Assembly (NCBI GenBank): GCA_025677835.1
Contig: JAIXMR010000014.1
Coordinates: 248,001-312,000, forward strand
DNA length: 64,000 bases
From: Sporodiniella umbellata
Lineage: Eukaryota; Mucoromycota; Mucoromycetes; Mucorales; Rhizopodaceae
Direction of reading: 5' to 3'
Below, in pieces: positions 24,850 through 36,689 of this stretch. Position 1 is the stretch's first letter. The number at the start of each line of letters is the position of its first letter. The notes beneath the pieces were generated by a model, which was not told the origin of the DNA, did no database searches, and saw nothing but the letters and a program-made list of their open reading frames with translations. A program made the position numbers and the translations under genes.

Positions 24850-26939
24850 TTACATAATGTAGCAGTCTTTTTCCACCTTTGCTTTTCTAGATAACTCTGC
24901 TAGCCGAATACTTTCTTCATAGTATTGCTTGTTTCTTTTTCTTTTGCTATTAAGCACAATACTTTGTCGTTTGTTGCATGGTATATTTAGTTTATCTTCT
25001 GCAGGGCGATAACCTTTAGAGGCTGATTTACTGAACCATTCAAGTGCTTGAGAATAGTTGGCACTCACTCCAACACCTTCTTCGTAATAGCACCTATGCA
25101 GGCGTGAGTACACGCTTGATACCGAAATACCCCTATTTACCCCAACATATATTCAGCCGTTTCATTCCCTCCTTCGGTAGCGTAAAGGCACCATTTGTAA
25201 GCCATTACTGGATGAGTGTTCAAATATCCTGGTATACCTTCTTTGTACATCCTAGAAAGTTCTATCATGGCTTCATGGCATTTCATTTCGGATGCTCTGG
25301 TATAATATCGATATGCTTCACAAAGATCTTTCTGTATTCCCAGCTGTCCATGCTCATATATTTTGCCTAATCGAAAAGCTGCAATAGACATGCCAATATT
25401 GTTTGCTTTCTTAAAGTATTCAATAGCCAAGGGAAACTGAGTTTCACTCAACAAAGATGAAAGAATTGTATTGCTACCGAGTTTGACATTTGTGAGCCGC
25501 TTTTTTTTTTTCTTGGAGCCAAAAAAAAAAAAAAAAAAAAAAACCTTTCCCTTACCGTTCTAAATCAATACTCTCTAAATCACAAGCATATATACATGCC
25601 AAATCGTATGAAGATCTTGCACTGTCTTGAGTATTACCAGCATCTGCAGCTTCTTTGAGATACATCAAGCCCTGGTGAATGTCTTTTTCTTGACTTAATA
25701 GTCCACGAAGTAAAATATTAGCCATTTTCTAGTAGAATACCATAATGAAGTCAATAACATAGCAACGCTTTTTTTTTTTTTTTTTTTTTTTTTTACGTAT
25801 AAAGCCAGCACATGTTTCTTGGATGCAGCTAGAGTGTAACTTGAGATGGCTTTTTTGTATTCTTTTTGGCTGACATAGTATTCTGCTAGTTCATAATGAG
25901 CTTCTATACAACCCAATTTGGCAGACTGTTGAAAGCATTTGAAAGCTTTTAGGTGGTTGACTTTTTTGTACTGAGAGCCAATGGTTGTTTTCCCAAACCG
26001 ATGCCAATGACCTTTGATATAGAGCGCCTCAGAATGGTTTGATTTAGAGAGTTTATCGATCCAATACTCTGCTTCTTCTTGCAGCCTATCTCTTGTTTCG
26101 GCCGAGGCGACTGAAACAGCCTGGTTGTCGGTTTGGTTGTTGTTTGTATAAAAAGAAACGAGCTGTATCAGGTATTTTGCGTATGTGAACTGTGTTTGAG
26201 GGTCGTGTGTTTTTGTGGCCATTCTCCGAAACGTTTTGATAGAAGCCTTGTCGTGTGTAAGACTGAAGGAGGTCATGGTAGGTACGGGTGATATCACAAA
26301 GGGGTTTTCTTCTTGTTTTGTTGGGTGAAGTGTTGGCGTCATAAGTGCTTCATTCATCTGGGAAAGGTTCTGAACGTCAAAAGACAAAGAGTCGGGTGTG
26401 ACCTCGGGCTGAGTGGCTGAGAACGGAACGGGGACAACAGGCCCAAGGTTGAGTATACTGACATCGTCCAATATCTCTCTCGTGTCTTGCACTGGAGAGT
26501 CTGTCAAAGAGGGTGATGTCTGTCCGCTTTTAAGGCTGGGTGTACTCGTATCTGAAAGCATGTGTCGAATCGATCCATGACTTCTGGATAATGTCATATA
26601 CTCTTCGCTTTCTTCGTCTTCTTCAATCACAGGTGTCATTAGCTTCTTTGGAGGCATCAATCGTACCGTGTTATTGTCTATCGGGATCTCTGTCTTTAAA
26701 GCATACACGTCTTCTTCCTTTTGGTTGATGTGTATATTCATGATTTGAAAAATCTGTTGCGCCGTTAGCTTTCCCTGTCCTACTGTGTGCTCTATGGCGG
26801 TGCTGAGCGGGATCGACGGTACTTCTTTAGAGGAAGTTCGCTCAGGTATTTTTGGAAGCGGCCGAGGTTTTCTAATGGGCGTAGGCTCTACTGCAGTTTT
26901 TTCATCTTTTGTGTGAGCTAGTAAGCTTGTATCAGACAT
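24850..26939 (-). CDS. Sel1-repeat chitin synthase activator, Skt5/Chs4-like, with CaaX box
   Basis: Exons 26939-25797, 25728-25556, 25473-25141 and 25114-24850 give 637 aa. Residues 1-250 are Pro/Ser/Thr-rich and probably disordered. From about 250 come tandem Sel1/TPR-like helical repeats, recognisable by phrases such as ALYIKGHWHRFG, AHYELAEYYVSQ and AFRLGKIYEHGQLG. The protein ends in Cys-Tyr-Ile-Met, a CaaX box for farnesylation. In yeast, Skt5/Chs4 has the same plan, including a terminal CaaX, and activates and anchors the chitin synthase Chs3 at the bud neck. A role in chitin deposition is therefore likely here (inference). Intron 1 starts GTA followed by about 25 A. In intron 2 the nearer AG leads to a stop, and the AG just before 25473 restores the repeat. 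Confidence 0.88.
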
Positions 26940-27061
26940 TGTTGATTAGGAAAGAAAAGGGTGATTTTTTTCAACCAAGTAAAATAAAGTAAATAATAAA
27001 TGTTATTGTCTTGAGTTGTTTTTGGCAAAGAAATAAACAAACAAACCAAAAAAGGAAACTC

Positions 27062-27097
<36 letters not shown>

Positions 27098-27196
27098 CCT
27101 AAGAAAATAAGCATTTGAATACAGTTTTACAAAATATGATGCCATACGATTTTATTTTCATTTTATTGGGGGTTTATTGCTTGTTTATTGAATGCT
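26940..27196. promoter_or_regulatory. Upstream region of the Skt5-like gene with long T tract
   Basis: The 257 bases between the Skt5-like ATG and the 3' end of the next minus-strand gene contain a 29-T run at 27067-27095. On the coding strand this is a poly-A tract about 130 bases upstream of the start. Such dA:dT tracts commonly exclude nucleosomes at fungal promoters; that function here is inference. Confidence 0.35.
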
Positions 27197-28513
27197 TTAT
27201 TTTTTTTTAGGACTTGACTTGCTAACCTTTCCGCCTTTGCTGCGTTTACCGCCTTCGAATCCTGGGCGAGACTTCTTTTTAGTTGGTTTGGTTTTAATGC
27301 CCATCCTCTTGTTCTTCTTTTCGTCAATCTTTGCTTTGATGTTTTCTTCTCTCTTTTTGATCGCCTTCTTTTCCTCGTAGTTCTTTTTGTCAATACGTTG
27401 TTTCCATTCGTTTGCACTCTTTGTCTTTATTTTCTCTTGTCTTTTGACGGTCTTCTTTAACAGTTTTGTGTCGTCTTTAAGCTTCTCACCAGTTGCTAAT
27501 GACAGTGCTTTATTCCATTGCTCTTTGTCTGCCATTTCTTTGGCTTTCTCTTTGTCCTCTTGCTTTAGTTTCTCTAGTTTATCTTTCTTTGCTTCAGCCT
27601 GCTTCAGCTGTGTTTTGGCATCAGTAGGACCCTTCTTTTTATGCTGATCTTTGCCCACGTTAAGCTTTCCAAAGAACACATCACCATCCATCTTGATAGA
27701 GTCAGCTGAACGTTGATTGTTATTTGTGTTTGTCTGTTCAAAAGAATAAGTATATGTATTTCATTCTTTTTCAAAGAAATTTTTTTTTTTTTTTTACCTT
27801 CTTTTCCACATGAACAAGCTCCTCTGTGGCAGGTTTACTACCCTTTTCTTTTTGTGCCTTGATTGCTTTCTTTCTATCTTCTTTTTTTTTGTTTCTAGCA
27901 GTAAGGATATCATCACGGCTTCTAGGGTTGGCTGTGCTGGCTCCGGGGGCATTGCGTTTTTGACGCAACTGATTGATGCGTTCATGAAGACGGTTACGAA
28001 GTTGAGAAATGTCGCTCTTTTCCATGGGTTGCAATGGAGCTGTGAGTTAAGGTATAAGCAATGTTCAGTCCAAGACCTTTTTTATTTTTTTGAACTATAT
28101 GTATCCTTCCTACCTGATTCTTGTGCACTTTGTTGAGTTGATTCGGTAGTTATTGATGCATCGTCAGCCAAGCTGCTAAAACCACTGGCATCCATCTCCA
28201 TCGATTCCGTTTCCTCATCGGCCTGCTTGGCTTCCTGTTCTTTTGCCAACTCTTCTGCTTTCTCTTTTTGTACGTCCATCACTGTCTTTGCATTGGCGGG
28301 ATCAAGTTTGGCCTTTTTTGCTTTTTTAGTGGCCTCTTTGACTTCTTGCTTGGGTGCCTTTTTACGCTTGTTGTGTTGAAATTTTGTGTCGGACGGGTCG
28401 GGTTTGTCCCTAACATACATATTGGCAGGTATAAGCCTCAGGAGATCATCAAATATCTGAACGTCTCTTGACAAACGTTCTGACAGAGAATCAATCAAAT
28501 GACTTTGAACCAT
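27197..28513 (-). CDS. SURF6 / Rrp14 family nucleolar ribosome biogenesis protein
   Basis: Exons 28513-28114, 28039-27798 and 27733-27197 give 392 aa. The N-terminus (SHLIDSLSERLSRDVQIFDD, then LLRLIPANMY) fits the Rrp14 N-terminal domain. The middle is Lys/Ala/Glu-rich. From about 145 comes the conserved LRNRLHERINQLRQKRNA block. The C-terminal SURF6 domain (about 215-392) has the hallmark DDTKLLKKTVKRQEKIKTKS followed by EWKQR and a very basic tail. Family members act in the nucleolus in 40S and 60S precursor assembly. The second intron starts GTAAAA and extends into a 16-A run. The three exons are short of any frame conflict, and the joins fall between conserved charged blocks. Confidence 0.9.
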
Positions 28514-28744
28514 GATGTCAAGAAATAATAAAAAAAATAGGTATTAAAAAAAAAAAATGAAAAGGAAAATTTGTGGCGAATAGTAAAGTCACAGAGTGAC
28601 TGCCGCTTTTTTCCTTGCCAGAGATCTGCTCTCCAAATGCATACTGATATCATGTTGTAATGTTTTATTATTAAAAAAAAAAAAAAAAAAAGATAAGAAA
28701 AGGAAAGAAAAGTATTAAAAAAAAAGAATAAAGTAAAAAAGAAT

Positions 28745-29744
28745 TTAGTTAATTCTGGACTTCTCGTCTTCTTTTTTTAAACCAGCTTGGGAGTGAGGGT
28801 TCTGTTGCTGTTGCTGTTGTTGCTGCCAATATCCTGATGGCTGTTGCTGAGGTGACATATAATGAGGTTGTTGGTTGCCATAGAACGGTTGTTGCATACC
28901 ATAGGATATTGGCTGTTGTTGATTTTGTTGTTGATATGCAGGATAGCTATATGGCAAATGACTATTTGAATTAGGGTTACTAGCACTGGGTGGGTACTGT
29001 GAAGGGGGATAGCCAGATGCGCCTACACCGTATCTTGTGTTGGCGGGTTGAGTCAACTCTGGTTTTTGCTCAACCTAAAGTATATAAGAGACCAGTCTAA
29101 AAAAAAAAGGGCAGTTTTACCTTTGTATCTTCAAACTTGGGTTTGGTATCAGCAGGCTGAGGAGAAGCGGCAGCAGTTTCATAAGACGCGTCCCCAGACT
29201 ATAGAAAGACTAGGGTAAGCAATTTTTTGCGGTGTATCTGTTTATATAAATACCGTAGAAGGGTCATTAGGATCCGGAGCATTTAAACATGCTTGAATGA
29301 GGTTTTTGCCTTCAGGTTTTGTTACGATGGGTTGCAATTTGACGGTTGTAAAGGTGTAAACAAGGCCCGTTTCAGAAACAACTAGTAATAGGACTTGAGT
29401 GCCGGTGAGTGTACTTAACTCATAAGCCTAAAGAAAAACAGAACAAAACCAATACCAAAAAAAAAAAAAAAAAGAAAAGAAAAAAAGTAATAAAAAAAAA
29501 GTAAGGTAAGCTACTGACTCCATCTTGTTAATTACCTTTTATGTATGTTATCTACCTTTTTCATGATTCCAGCCTTTCTCTTTGAAAAAGTAATGTGTCT
29601 TCTATTTTTGTCCTCAATGTACTCAATCTTTATCTTTCTTCTTCCAGAACGTCTGGCAGGCTTTTCGCTGTCTGTGTCTTGACCAGAGTCATCAGCGAGA
29701 TCCTCAGTTTGAAACATTTTACTGCTATTCATATCATGAGACAT
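28745..29744 (-). CDS. MADS-box transcription factor, Mcm1/SRF type
   Basis: Exons 29744-29556, 29427-29254, 29198-29121 and 29074-28745 give 256 aa. The MADS domain spans about residues 33-92: GRRKIKIEYIEDKNRRHITF, then SKRKAGIMKK, and across intron 1 AYELSTLTGTQVLLLVVSET, followed by the SAM-like extension LIQACLNAP. This is nearly the yeast Mcm1 sequence. It should bind CC(A/T)6GG (CArG-like) sites as a dimer and work with partner factors in cell-type and cell-cycle genes. The C-terminal half (about 150-250) is rich in Gln, Pro, Tyr and Ser, with a run of eight Gln, typical of an activation region. The N-terminal acidic patch (residues 14-27) also occurs in Mcm1. Start chosen at the first ATG before the acidic patch. 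Confidence 0.93.
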
Positions 29745-31191
29745 CTTTTTTAGTTAAGGGGTTAGCGGGGAAAAAAAAGATTGAAATTCGGAGTCTTCCC
29801 TAAAACGATTGCTCATTTACAAAATTTGAAACCCAAAGTGGCTTATGATTTCGAAAACGGAAATTTTCCTGGAGAGGATGAACAGTGCTCTTGAGGAATC
29901 ACAGACCTCACTAGAGTGCCCTGTATGGACTATTTCAGTAGGCTGATCTATAATTAGAATACGCCCAAATAAAACACAAGAAAAACACATCAACGTACAC
30001 ACCTTTTGATAAAATAAGAGTGCGCGCGCGCGTGTGTGGTCATTCTTGTTTAAGAGTCTGCTTTGGTTTTTTTTTTTAGGGAAGCGTGACATCTGTTTGT
30101 GAGCTGTCAAAATTATGTCTTGGGCACCTATCGATCTCTTTTGTCAAAGGAGGTCTTGAAATAGCGGGCAATAACACTGAGGCTGTGTATATAGAGTAAG
30201 GAGAAGCTTTGGCCTGGTACGAAAATAAAGGGGTTTTTTTTTTTTTTTTTTTTTGGATTTTTGTACGTTTTTTTTTGTCTGTTTTTTTTTTTCTTTATTC
30301 TGTACGGTATCAAGCATACTTATTTCCTAAACCAATAACGCTTTTTCTTGAAAAAAGTTACATGAATGCGTTGATGTTTTTACTCTCCTAGGCTTTGTAA
30401 GCAAAAAGACTTAGGCTTGTTTTTTAAAGTCCTTTTTTTTTTTTGTTTATTGCATAAACCATTCAGCTGTTTACGTTATGATGCATATAGCTTAGTCATT
30501 TAGCAAAAAAAAAAAAAAAAAAAAAAAGTATAATAATAACAGGAAAATAGACTGGATATTTTAGCCAGTCTAAAAAAAAAAAGTTCTCAATCTGAGCAGC
30601 AACAAATATAGGAATGTCTTTACACGTTTTCATTAGGGAAGAATAAGTTCTTAAAAACCATTTTAAAAACCGACCTTTTTTTTTTCTAAACCAACCCTGA
30701 CAAAGGTTACAAAAAGAACCCGAAAAATATAGCCGCAAAAAAAAGTTACAAGCTATGTTAAAATAGTGAGCACAAACTAAGTAGGCTCACATCTATTTTT
30801 TATAAACCATTTAGAGTCCCCCTCCTTTTTTTTTTTTTTTTTTTTTTGACTTGCATAGCCTAAAGCCGTTGCCATTTTTTTTTAAAGGCGAATAGATATT
30901 GTTATATCACCGTACTTTCTTGTAAGGATAAAACAATCTAAGAGTCAATAAAATGGTTTTGCTTTTATAAAAAAAAAAAAAAAAAGAGATCTTATTTTCA
31001 TTTTATTTACGGGAGGTTTTTTTTTTCTTGTAAAGGTGTATGTGTTCATCACAACATGATTTCAAGTTGTGCAGGTCTTACTTTTAACGACGTGGTATTC
31101 CTGACAACCACTAGTTTTTTTATGGTACGGTTTTGTCTATAGTAAGGGTTTTTTTTTTTAGTAAGTTCAGAACCACAAAGTGAAAAGCTTC
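29745..31191. other. Intergenic, AT-rich, no gene recognised
   Basis: 1.4 kb between the Mcm1-like start and the POP1 3' end. It has many A/T homopolymers (for example 30236-30254, 30504-30527, 30828-30847) and a short alternating CG/TG stretch at about 30023-30038. The open frames are low-complexity. I see no RNA gene motif. Confidence 0.55.
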
Positions 31192-33661
31192 TTACTCGTT
31201 ATCTATCTCTTCCATCTTCAAAAGACCTTCAATAGTACAGGCTCCAATCGCAAAGCCATAGCCAAGGCTGAATGAAAAGTTACCATTGGTAACATAGCCA
31301 ATGTGTTCAGAAAGGGGAGGTAGTGGAAGAGGAGGCTTTTTTTTAAAAAAAAAAAAAAAAATAAGACGTTCTGTATGTTATCTAGCATTGTACCTGTTCA
31401 TCTACGGTTTCGAGCATCTCGTTCAACTTTCTTTTGGTTTTGAGTGAGGCGGGGTGGAGATGACGTATGTGGTGTTGATAGACGGAAGGTTTGGGTACAA
31501 AGAAGATCATGGCATGAGCGGATGGCCTACCACGATCGAGGTATCTTAAGCGTACCTTGGCCAGGAGTTGATCGGGTATGAAGAGAGGAGAAGATAGGCC
31601 GCGTTGAAGGCAGGTTGAGTTGAGTTGTTGTTGAAGCTGAGCGAGAGGGTGGGAGAGTACGTTGCCCTGGATCAGACTATGTAAAGGGCGAGGGGTTCCA
31701 TCTTGGTCCATCGGCTCACCCACTGCTAAGCGTTCGAACGCACATTCAAACGGATGTTCAATCCCACGTTTAACGAAATGAACCCGTTTGGCAGGCGGTT
31801 TTCGTTCCCAGATCGCTAGGGCTTCCTTTTTGGCCTGTTGTCGATGCAGTTCGAAAGCGCGCGTGCCAGGAAAGTCGTGTGGAAAATAAGCATGGCCCGA
31901 CTCAAAATGCATTGCACGGACATCCATCAAGCCTGCTACACGAGCACCTGCAAACACAAGCGATTTCCAGAATGCCATACCCCAGCCTTGAGGTAGCACT
32001 AAGGTCCAGCCTTCGATCAGTTCGGAAGAAGCAAGCGGACGACGGCTGGCGTTAGCATGGGCATAGACAGGTGCACCTCGTTGGAAGAGGAGAAGGGGAA
32101 TCTGGCTGTCTTTGTCGGTGGGCTGGAGAGGCGTGCCAGGCACAAGCTGTTGGGCACGGCGTTCGTTCAGTTGATGTTCGCTGCTCTTTTCGCTCATCAA
32201 CCTCTCTCGGACCTCGGCATCCCAGAGTGCACAATCAGACACACCTTCTGGCCAGGCTTCCAACAAGGTTTGGACCGCGAGTTGCTCTTGGTCAGAGAGC
32301 TGATTACTTCGAGGCGGCACTTTTTGAGGAAAGCTAGAATAGAATACCATGATTAATTGCTCAGCAAGATACAAGCTTACCTCAGACGGGGATCGTTTAC
32401 AACCAAGCCAAGAACAGAGCCGGGCGACAGCGAACAGGAGGAACGGAGCGAGCGTAAATCTTTCCATGCCCTGTTACCAGCTGTATCCGAAACAGGATCA
32501 AGGATGGCCTGTAGTAAAGCGGTAGAACGAGGACCGGTCAATTCAAACTTGACAAGTTTCTCACAAAGATCGTTTATCGAGACCGAAAGCTGCTGATCCC
32601 TGATCGAGTGCTGGATGACCTGGAGGGCCTCCTGATAGGCTGCCGGATGGATCCAGAGCCAGAGCGCGTCCCCAGAAGGTTTCCATAGAAAGGAAATGGG
32701 GCAAATCAGCCGGTGAGGGTATGCAAGAGGTTCGTAAAGGTGTGTATAGCCTACTCGATGGCCACGCTTGAAACGGGCGCTGAGGACGGAAGGTGAGCCA
32801 AGGTCAGTCACTATCTTCATAGCCTGTCCGATAGCTTCGCTCGAACCCAAGAGCTCGATGCAGGCCATATACGAAGCATCGTGGGCAATGCAAAGACGTG
32901 TGAAAGAGCGATAGGTGACTCGGGCTGATTTGCTGTTGGGTGTTTGTGCAATCCGATGGCCCCAGATGTTGATCATCTTCATTCTTTTGGCATGCCACAA
33001 GTGGGTTTCTAACCAACGTTTACTTTCTACAAGAGAAACAAAAGTTAACCAATAAAAAAAAAAAAAAAAAAGAAAAGATTGTTTTTACTTTGTCGTCGAA
33101 GGTATTCATCGACCACTCGTACAGGTTTTTTCACTTTTCTGATCTTTTTCTTTTTGCTAGGTGCATCGAGAGAAGACGATTGAGCAGCCTAAAATCGATC
33201 AGCTTTGTTTGTTTGTATCGGCTTTTACTTCTTTTGCAGCTTTCGCTCTTAGACGGGCAGGTAGGCGGTTGAGGTTATGACTTGCTGTTCTTCGACGCAG
33301 GCCTCGAGGTAGTGACTGAAAGGCGAGTTCGTTGAGGGCATAACTGAAGGTGTGTGAGCATAACAAAGGGTGGCTGTAATCGGTGTTTACCTTGCTTTTT
33401 TAATAGCGCTCTGCATAGAATTGATCTCAGAGATGCGAGCAGCTGCGAATTTGCTAGCATCGATGGGTCCAACGAGATTGACAGAGTCTAGGGCTAGAAA
33501 GAATGTTCAGCATAAAAAAGAGTTTGTCGCATAAAGCTCGAACCTAAGCTGTTGTCATTCCTGTGGTGTGAGCGGATCTCCCGAATCTGTTTATTTTTTT
33601 CGCGACGTTTTTGTTTTCCAGACAGATCGTGTGCGTCTTGAGCTGCTTTATTGGAATTCAT
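31192..33661 (-). CDS. POP1: POP1 subunit of RNase P / RNase MRP
   Basis: Exons 33661-33544, 33493-33391, 33343-33229, 33188-33089, 33026-32381, 32333-31394 and 31335-31192 give 721 aa. The conserved N-terminal block is spread over exons 3-5: SLPRGLRRRTASHN (about 84-97), LRAKAAKE, and the signature LWHAKRMKM (155-163) followed by WGHRI. The POPLD domain carries GWGMAFWKSLVFAGARVAGL (477-496). The C-terminus has IGYVTNGNFSFSLGYGFAIG, a standard Pop1 ending. Pop1 is the large protein shared by RNase P (tRNA 5' maturation) and RNase MRP (pre-rRNA cleavage). Intron 1 has the weak donor GTTCGA. A fragment of exon 5 and the entire upstream region are duplicated about 6 kb away. Confidence 0.95.
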
Positions 33662-33668
33662 TAATTGC

Positions 33669-33689
<21 letters not shown>

Positions 33690-33699
<10 letters not shown>

Positions 33700-34400
33700 C
33701 AGCACAAAATTTTTTTTTGGTTTTGTTTCAAGCACCGAAGTGTTGACCAAGCTAAAAACCCTTCGAGACAGGTCGTATTTAGAGTGCTGATCGAAAATGT
33801 TCAAGAAGCGGCTAATCAGAGCTACCGTGCCTCCCGTACTGTACAAAAGAAAAAAAGTCAATTCTGCACGACAAGAAAAAAGGGACGGAAAAACGAGTGT
33901 TATGAACATTTGATCTGGTTTATGTTGATGAGCAAGCCCCGAGAGAGTTGAACACAGGCTCACGTCATTTCTGCGGTCTCCCGGGGGAGAAACCATCTAT
34001 CCTGCATAGGAAAAGGGTCAATGGCAGTATCCAATCACGTTTCTGTACCTATCCGCCAATCAACGGTTTCCCCTTTTAGCAATTCCGCCAATCAGATAAG
34101 ACAAGGTAACCACTGAAAATTCCACAGCCAAACCAAAAAAAAAAAAGAGGCCACTTTTTTGATTGTTTTGATGAGTCATTCAAAGCACTTTTATTTTTGA
34201 AAATTTCCTTATTAGACAGCAGTTTTGCTGCCTGTCATGTGATTTCTGTGTAATCAACCCAAAGGAAAAACTAAGAAAAGGGTGTCTCCCTTTGAAACGT
34301 TTGGGACAAAAAAGGAAATAAGAGGCAAACAAAGCCCAGCCAGAATGATTGGAAGCCTTTCTTTTTTTTTTTTTTTATCTTTTCTGCTTTATCAGGGAGC
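33690..34400. repeat. Direct repeat copy 1: POP1 upstream region
   Basis: Starts at about 33699 within the A run next to the POP1 ATG and runs to about 34400, ending near ATCAGGGAG. It matches 39718-40425 almost base for base. Visible differences are a few substitutions (for example C/A in GGGACGG), a 2-nt indel near 34250, homopolymer length changes and a short indel near 34324. I estimate 97-98% identity by eye. It contains several CCAAT or ATTGG motifs between 34030 and 34100. It should include the POP1 promoter. Confidence 0.93.
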
Positions 34401-34597
34401 TACACTCTTTCCGGAAAGTAAATTCGCCTTGTCGCGAGAACAAACTTCAGGTTGCACGAAAAATTAATTCACTTGATAGCGATAATAAAATTCGTATTGT
34501 ACAACGTATAACTACGCATTGGCATTCGTTGGGTATATAAGAGCGTGCCAAGTGCTTGTCCTTGTTTCATTCCTTTTTCAAGGTTACATCATAAATA

Positions 34598-35527
34598 ATG
34601 AGCATTCAATTCTTGTTTGAAAATGGGAAAGATTCCATCGTGGACGAGTATGGCAGATTTGAACCAATAGATTATATAGTTGGTGGGGAACAGCTTCGTC
34701 TTGAAACGTTGAGCTCTCATACACAATACTTAGCTCACTTACTTCTGGAGAGCGAGAAAGAAGTATATGCAATACAGACGGAGGAGATAAAACCTAGTAG
34801 TGATGTTGTTATGAGGGAAACATCTGTGAAGCGAAATTATATACGCTATTCAGATCAGGATAAAGTGAGGTTCCTCAAACTGTTGCTTGAGAGATAAATG
34901 AGTGCGGCTACTGCTGCAGAATAACTTGGAATTCATGTTGTACAGCACAAAACTGGGCTAAACAGTATAAGAAGGATCCTAACAGTGTCTTTGAAAAACA
35001 AAAAAAGACTGATCGTCCGTGTACTCTCCATGAGGATCACAAAAGCGTTATTTTTGAGTGCATTGATGAAAACCCTTCAGTTGTCTTTGACAAATTAATG
35101 AAGAAGTTAAAGCAGATATTCACAGAACCAAAAGTATCTAAAGCAACATTGTTTGGTTTTGTAAAAGAGCATTGCAATTTGTCTCTCAAAAAAGCTCGAC
35201 TACAACCTATAGATTGGAACAGCAAAGAAAAGGTTCAAGAGCGCTTGAATTAGAATCGTAAATGGAAAAAAAAACATGGATTTTACGAGACTCTGTGTTG
35301 TTTTTGACGAATCTGCTTTCCATATTAATTTGAAATTTAGCATGTCATGGTCAAGAAAAGGTACACTAACATTGGTCACAGTTCCCAAAACACGAGCAAC
35401 AACAACAGCCATTTTAGGTGCCATTTCTGCTAAGGGTCTAATCAAATGCAGCCTTAGACTTCCTCAGCCTCCATCCAATAAAAAGAGAAAGAGGAAAGAT
35501 GGTATTGCGAATACAAGCAAAGTGTAA
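34598..35527 (+). pseudogene. Decayed mariner/Tc1-like DDE transposase fragment
   Basis: An ATG at 34598 opens a 99-codon frame. Beyond its stop, the conceptual protein continues in shifted frames as a helix-turn-helix region (SAATAA, LGIHV, NWAKQYKKDP), then a segment around 35040-35250, and finally a 3' frame from 35276 with LCVVFDESAFHINLKF and the basic RKGT segment typical of a Tc1/mariner/pogo DDE core. The Asp in VVFDES is the likely first catalytic residue. The second Asp and third acidic residue are absent, since the frame ends at 35527 soon after NKKRKRKDG. Stops near 34897, 34922 and 35250 plus the truncation show that it is dead. I could not define terminal inverted repeats. Confidence 0.8.
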
Positions 35528-35529
35528 AT

Positions 35530-36680
35530 CAGGTAAGAAAAAGACAAGTTTAACGAAACTGAATAGATCCTTTTTGTTTGGTTCAAGATATCGAGTGTTT
35601 ATACTATTTGAGAAAAAGAACTAGATCTTTACCATAGTCATTTTTAATAGCTAGAAGTAGAATGATCCTGTTAATCTAATGAAAAAATTTTCACCTTGTT
35701 AATCAGCTTGTAGAGCTTCAGTACTGTCCTAGTTACGCATTGTCATAAATACTTGGACAAGTGTCGTAACAGTCAAGCGCTCTGAAGAAACTATCTTTCT
35801 ACGAAAACATGGGCATTCAACATTGAGTAATTTTTTTTTGGCAGGAGTTTGATCTATCTGAAAAAACCATTTCATACTTGTTGTGATATCAAGCAACAAA
35901 CGAGATATACGAAAAATAAAAAAGTATAAAACAAAAACAAGAATGATCAGACTAGCTGACTATCATAAAATTTTTCTGTCCTTTATTCAACATAACAATA
36001 CAAGTGCTTTATATACTTTTCTAAACGAGAAGCTGGGTAATCGTTCATGATGAACAGATTGTTGTTAAGAGTCGGTTGTTTAAGCAGACAAGAAGAGGAA
36101 CCGGAAAAGAACAGAAGCTTGGATAGACACGACTGAGAGAGAGAGGTGTGACATTAATGACTTGTTCTTTTACTTCAGGACATTAGGACTTACAAATGAA
36201 GTGGTAAGCAAGAACGAGACGAATTATCAGTATAAAGGGAAAAGGGAAGAATAAACGGACAGTCTAAGAGGAATATACTTGGTTGATAATTGACTGATGT
36301 TTATTAAATAAAAAGGTTGTAGTATTTATACTTCTAAAATCAAAGTCAATATTTAATATATGCGAAGTTCAGGATTTGTTGTTAAGTTTAAGTATCCCAA
36401 ACTTCGTAAAAGGGCGATCAGGAAATGTTATGACAATTGTCTGTGCTTGGTTATATAGCCAATAAGCAAGACATCTATAACGGGTAATCCTATGTTGAGA
36501 TCTTCGACAGTTCGTAACGTTGTATATCTTAATCCCATTGGGTTGGATGACGGATAAATAATCGTGTAATGAATTAGTCGATTATAAAGCTGATACCTAA
36601 GACCTGTCATAGTATTCTTGTCTCAGAGCATAGCTGAACTATCCTTAAATACATTATTAATACAGCAAGGATTTATCAAT
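35530..36680. other. Island segment, AT-rich, unassigned
   Basis: 1.15 kb between the transposase fragment and the tandem array. A 60-codon minus-strand frame (36610-36428) has ordinary composition, but I do not recognise it. The stretch 36050-36350 has an LTR-like look (TG-rich start near 36060, AT-rich end) but lacks a mate or a visible primer-binding site, so it is not called. The base composition matches degraded transposon DNA. Confidence 0.4.
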
Positions 36681-36689
36681 TGTCTGAAT

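Noticed and set aside
33661..33996. Minus-strand frame open in both copies of the direct repeat (also 39689-40012)
   Set aside because: Both copies are nearly identical, so shared openness is no evidence of coding. The start of one lies in a poly-A tract and the region is the POP1 promoter.
36050..36350. Possible solo LTR
   Set aside because: It looks LTR-like in composition only; no second copy, no defined TG...CA ends and no target duplication could be seen.
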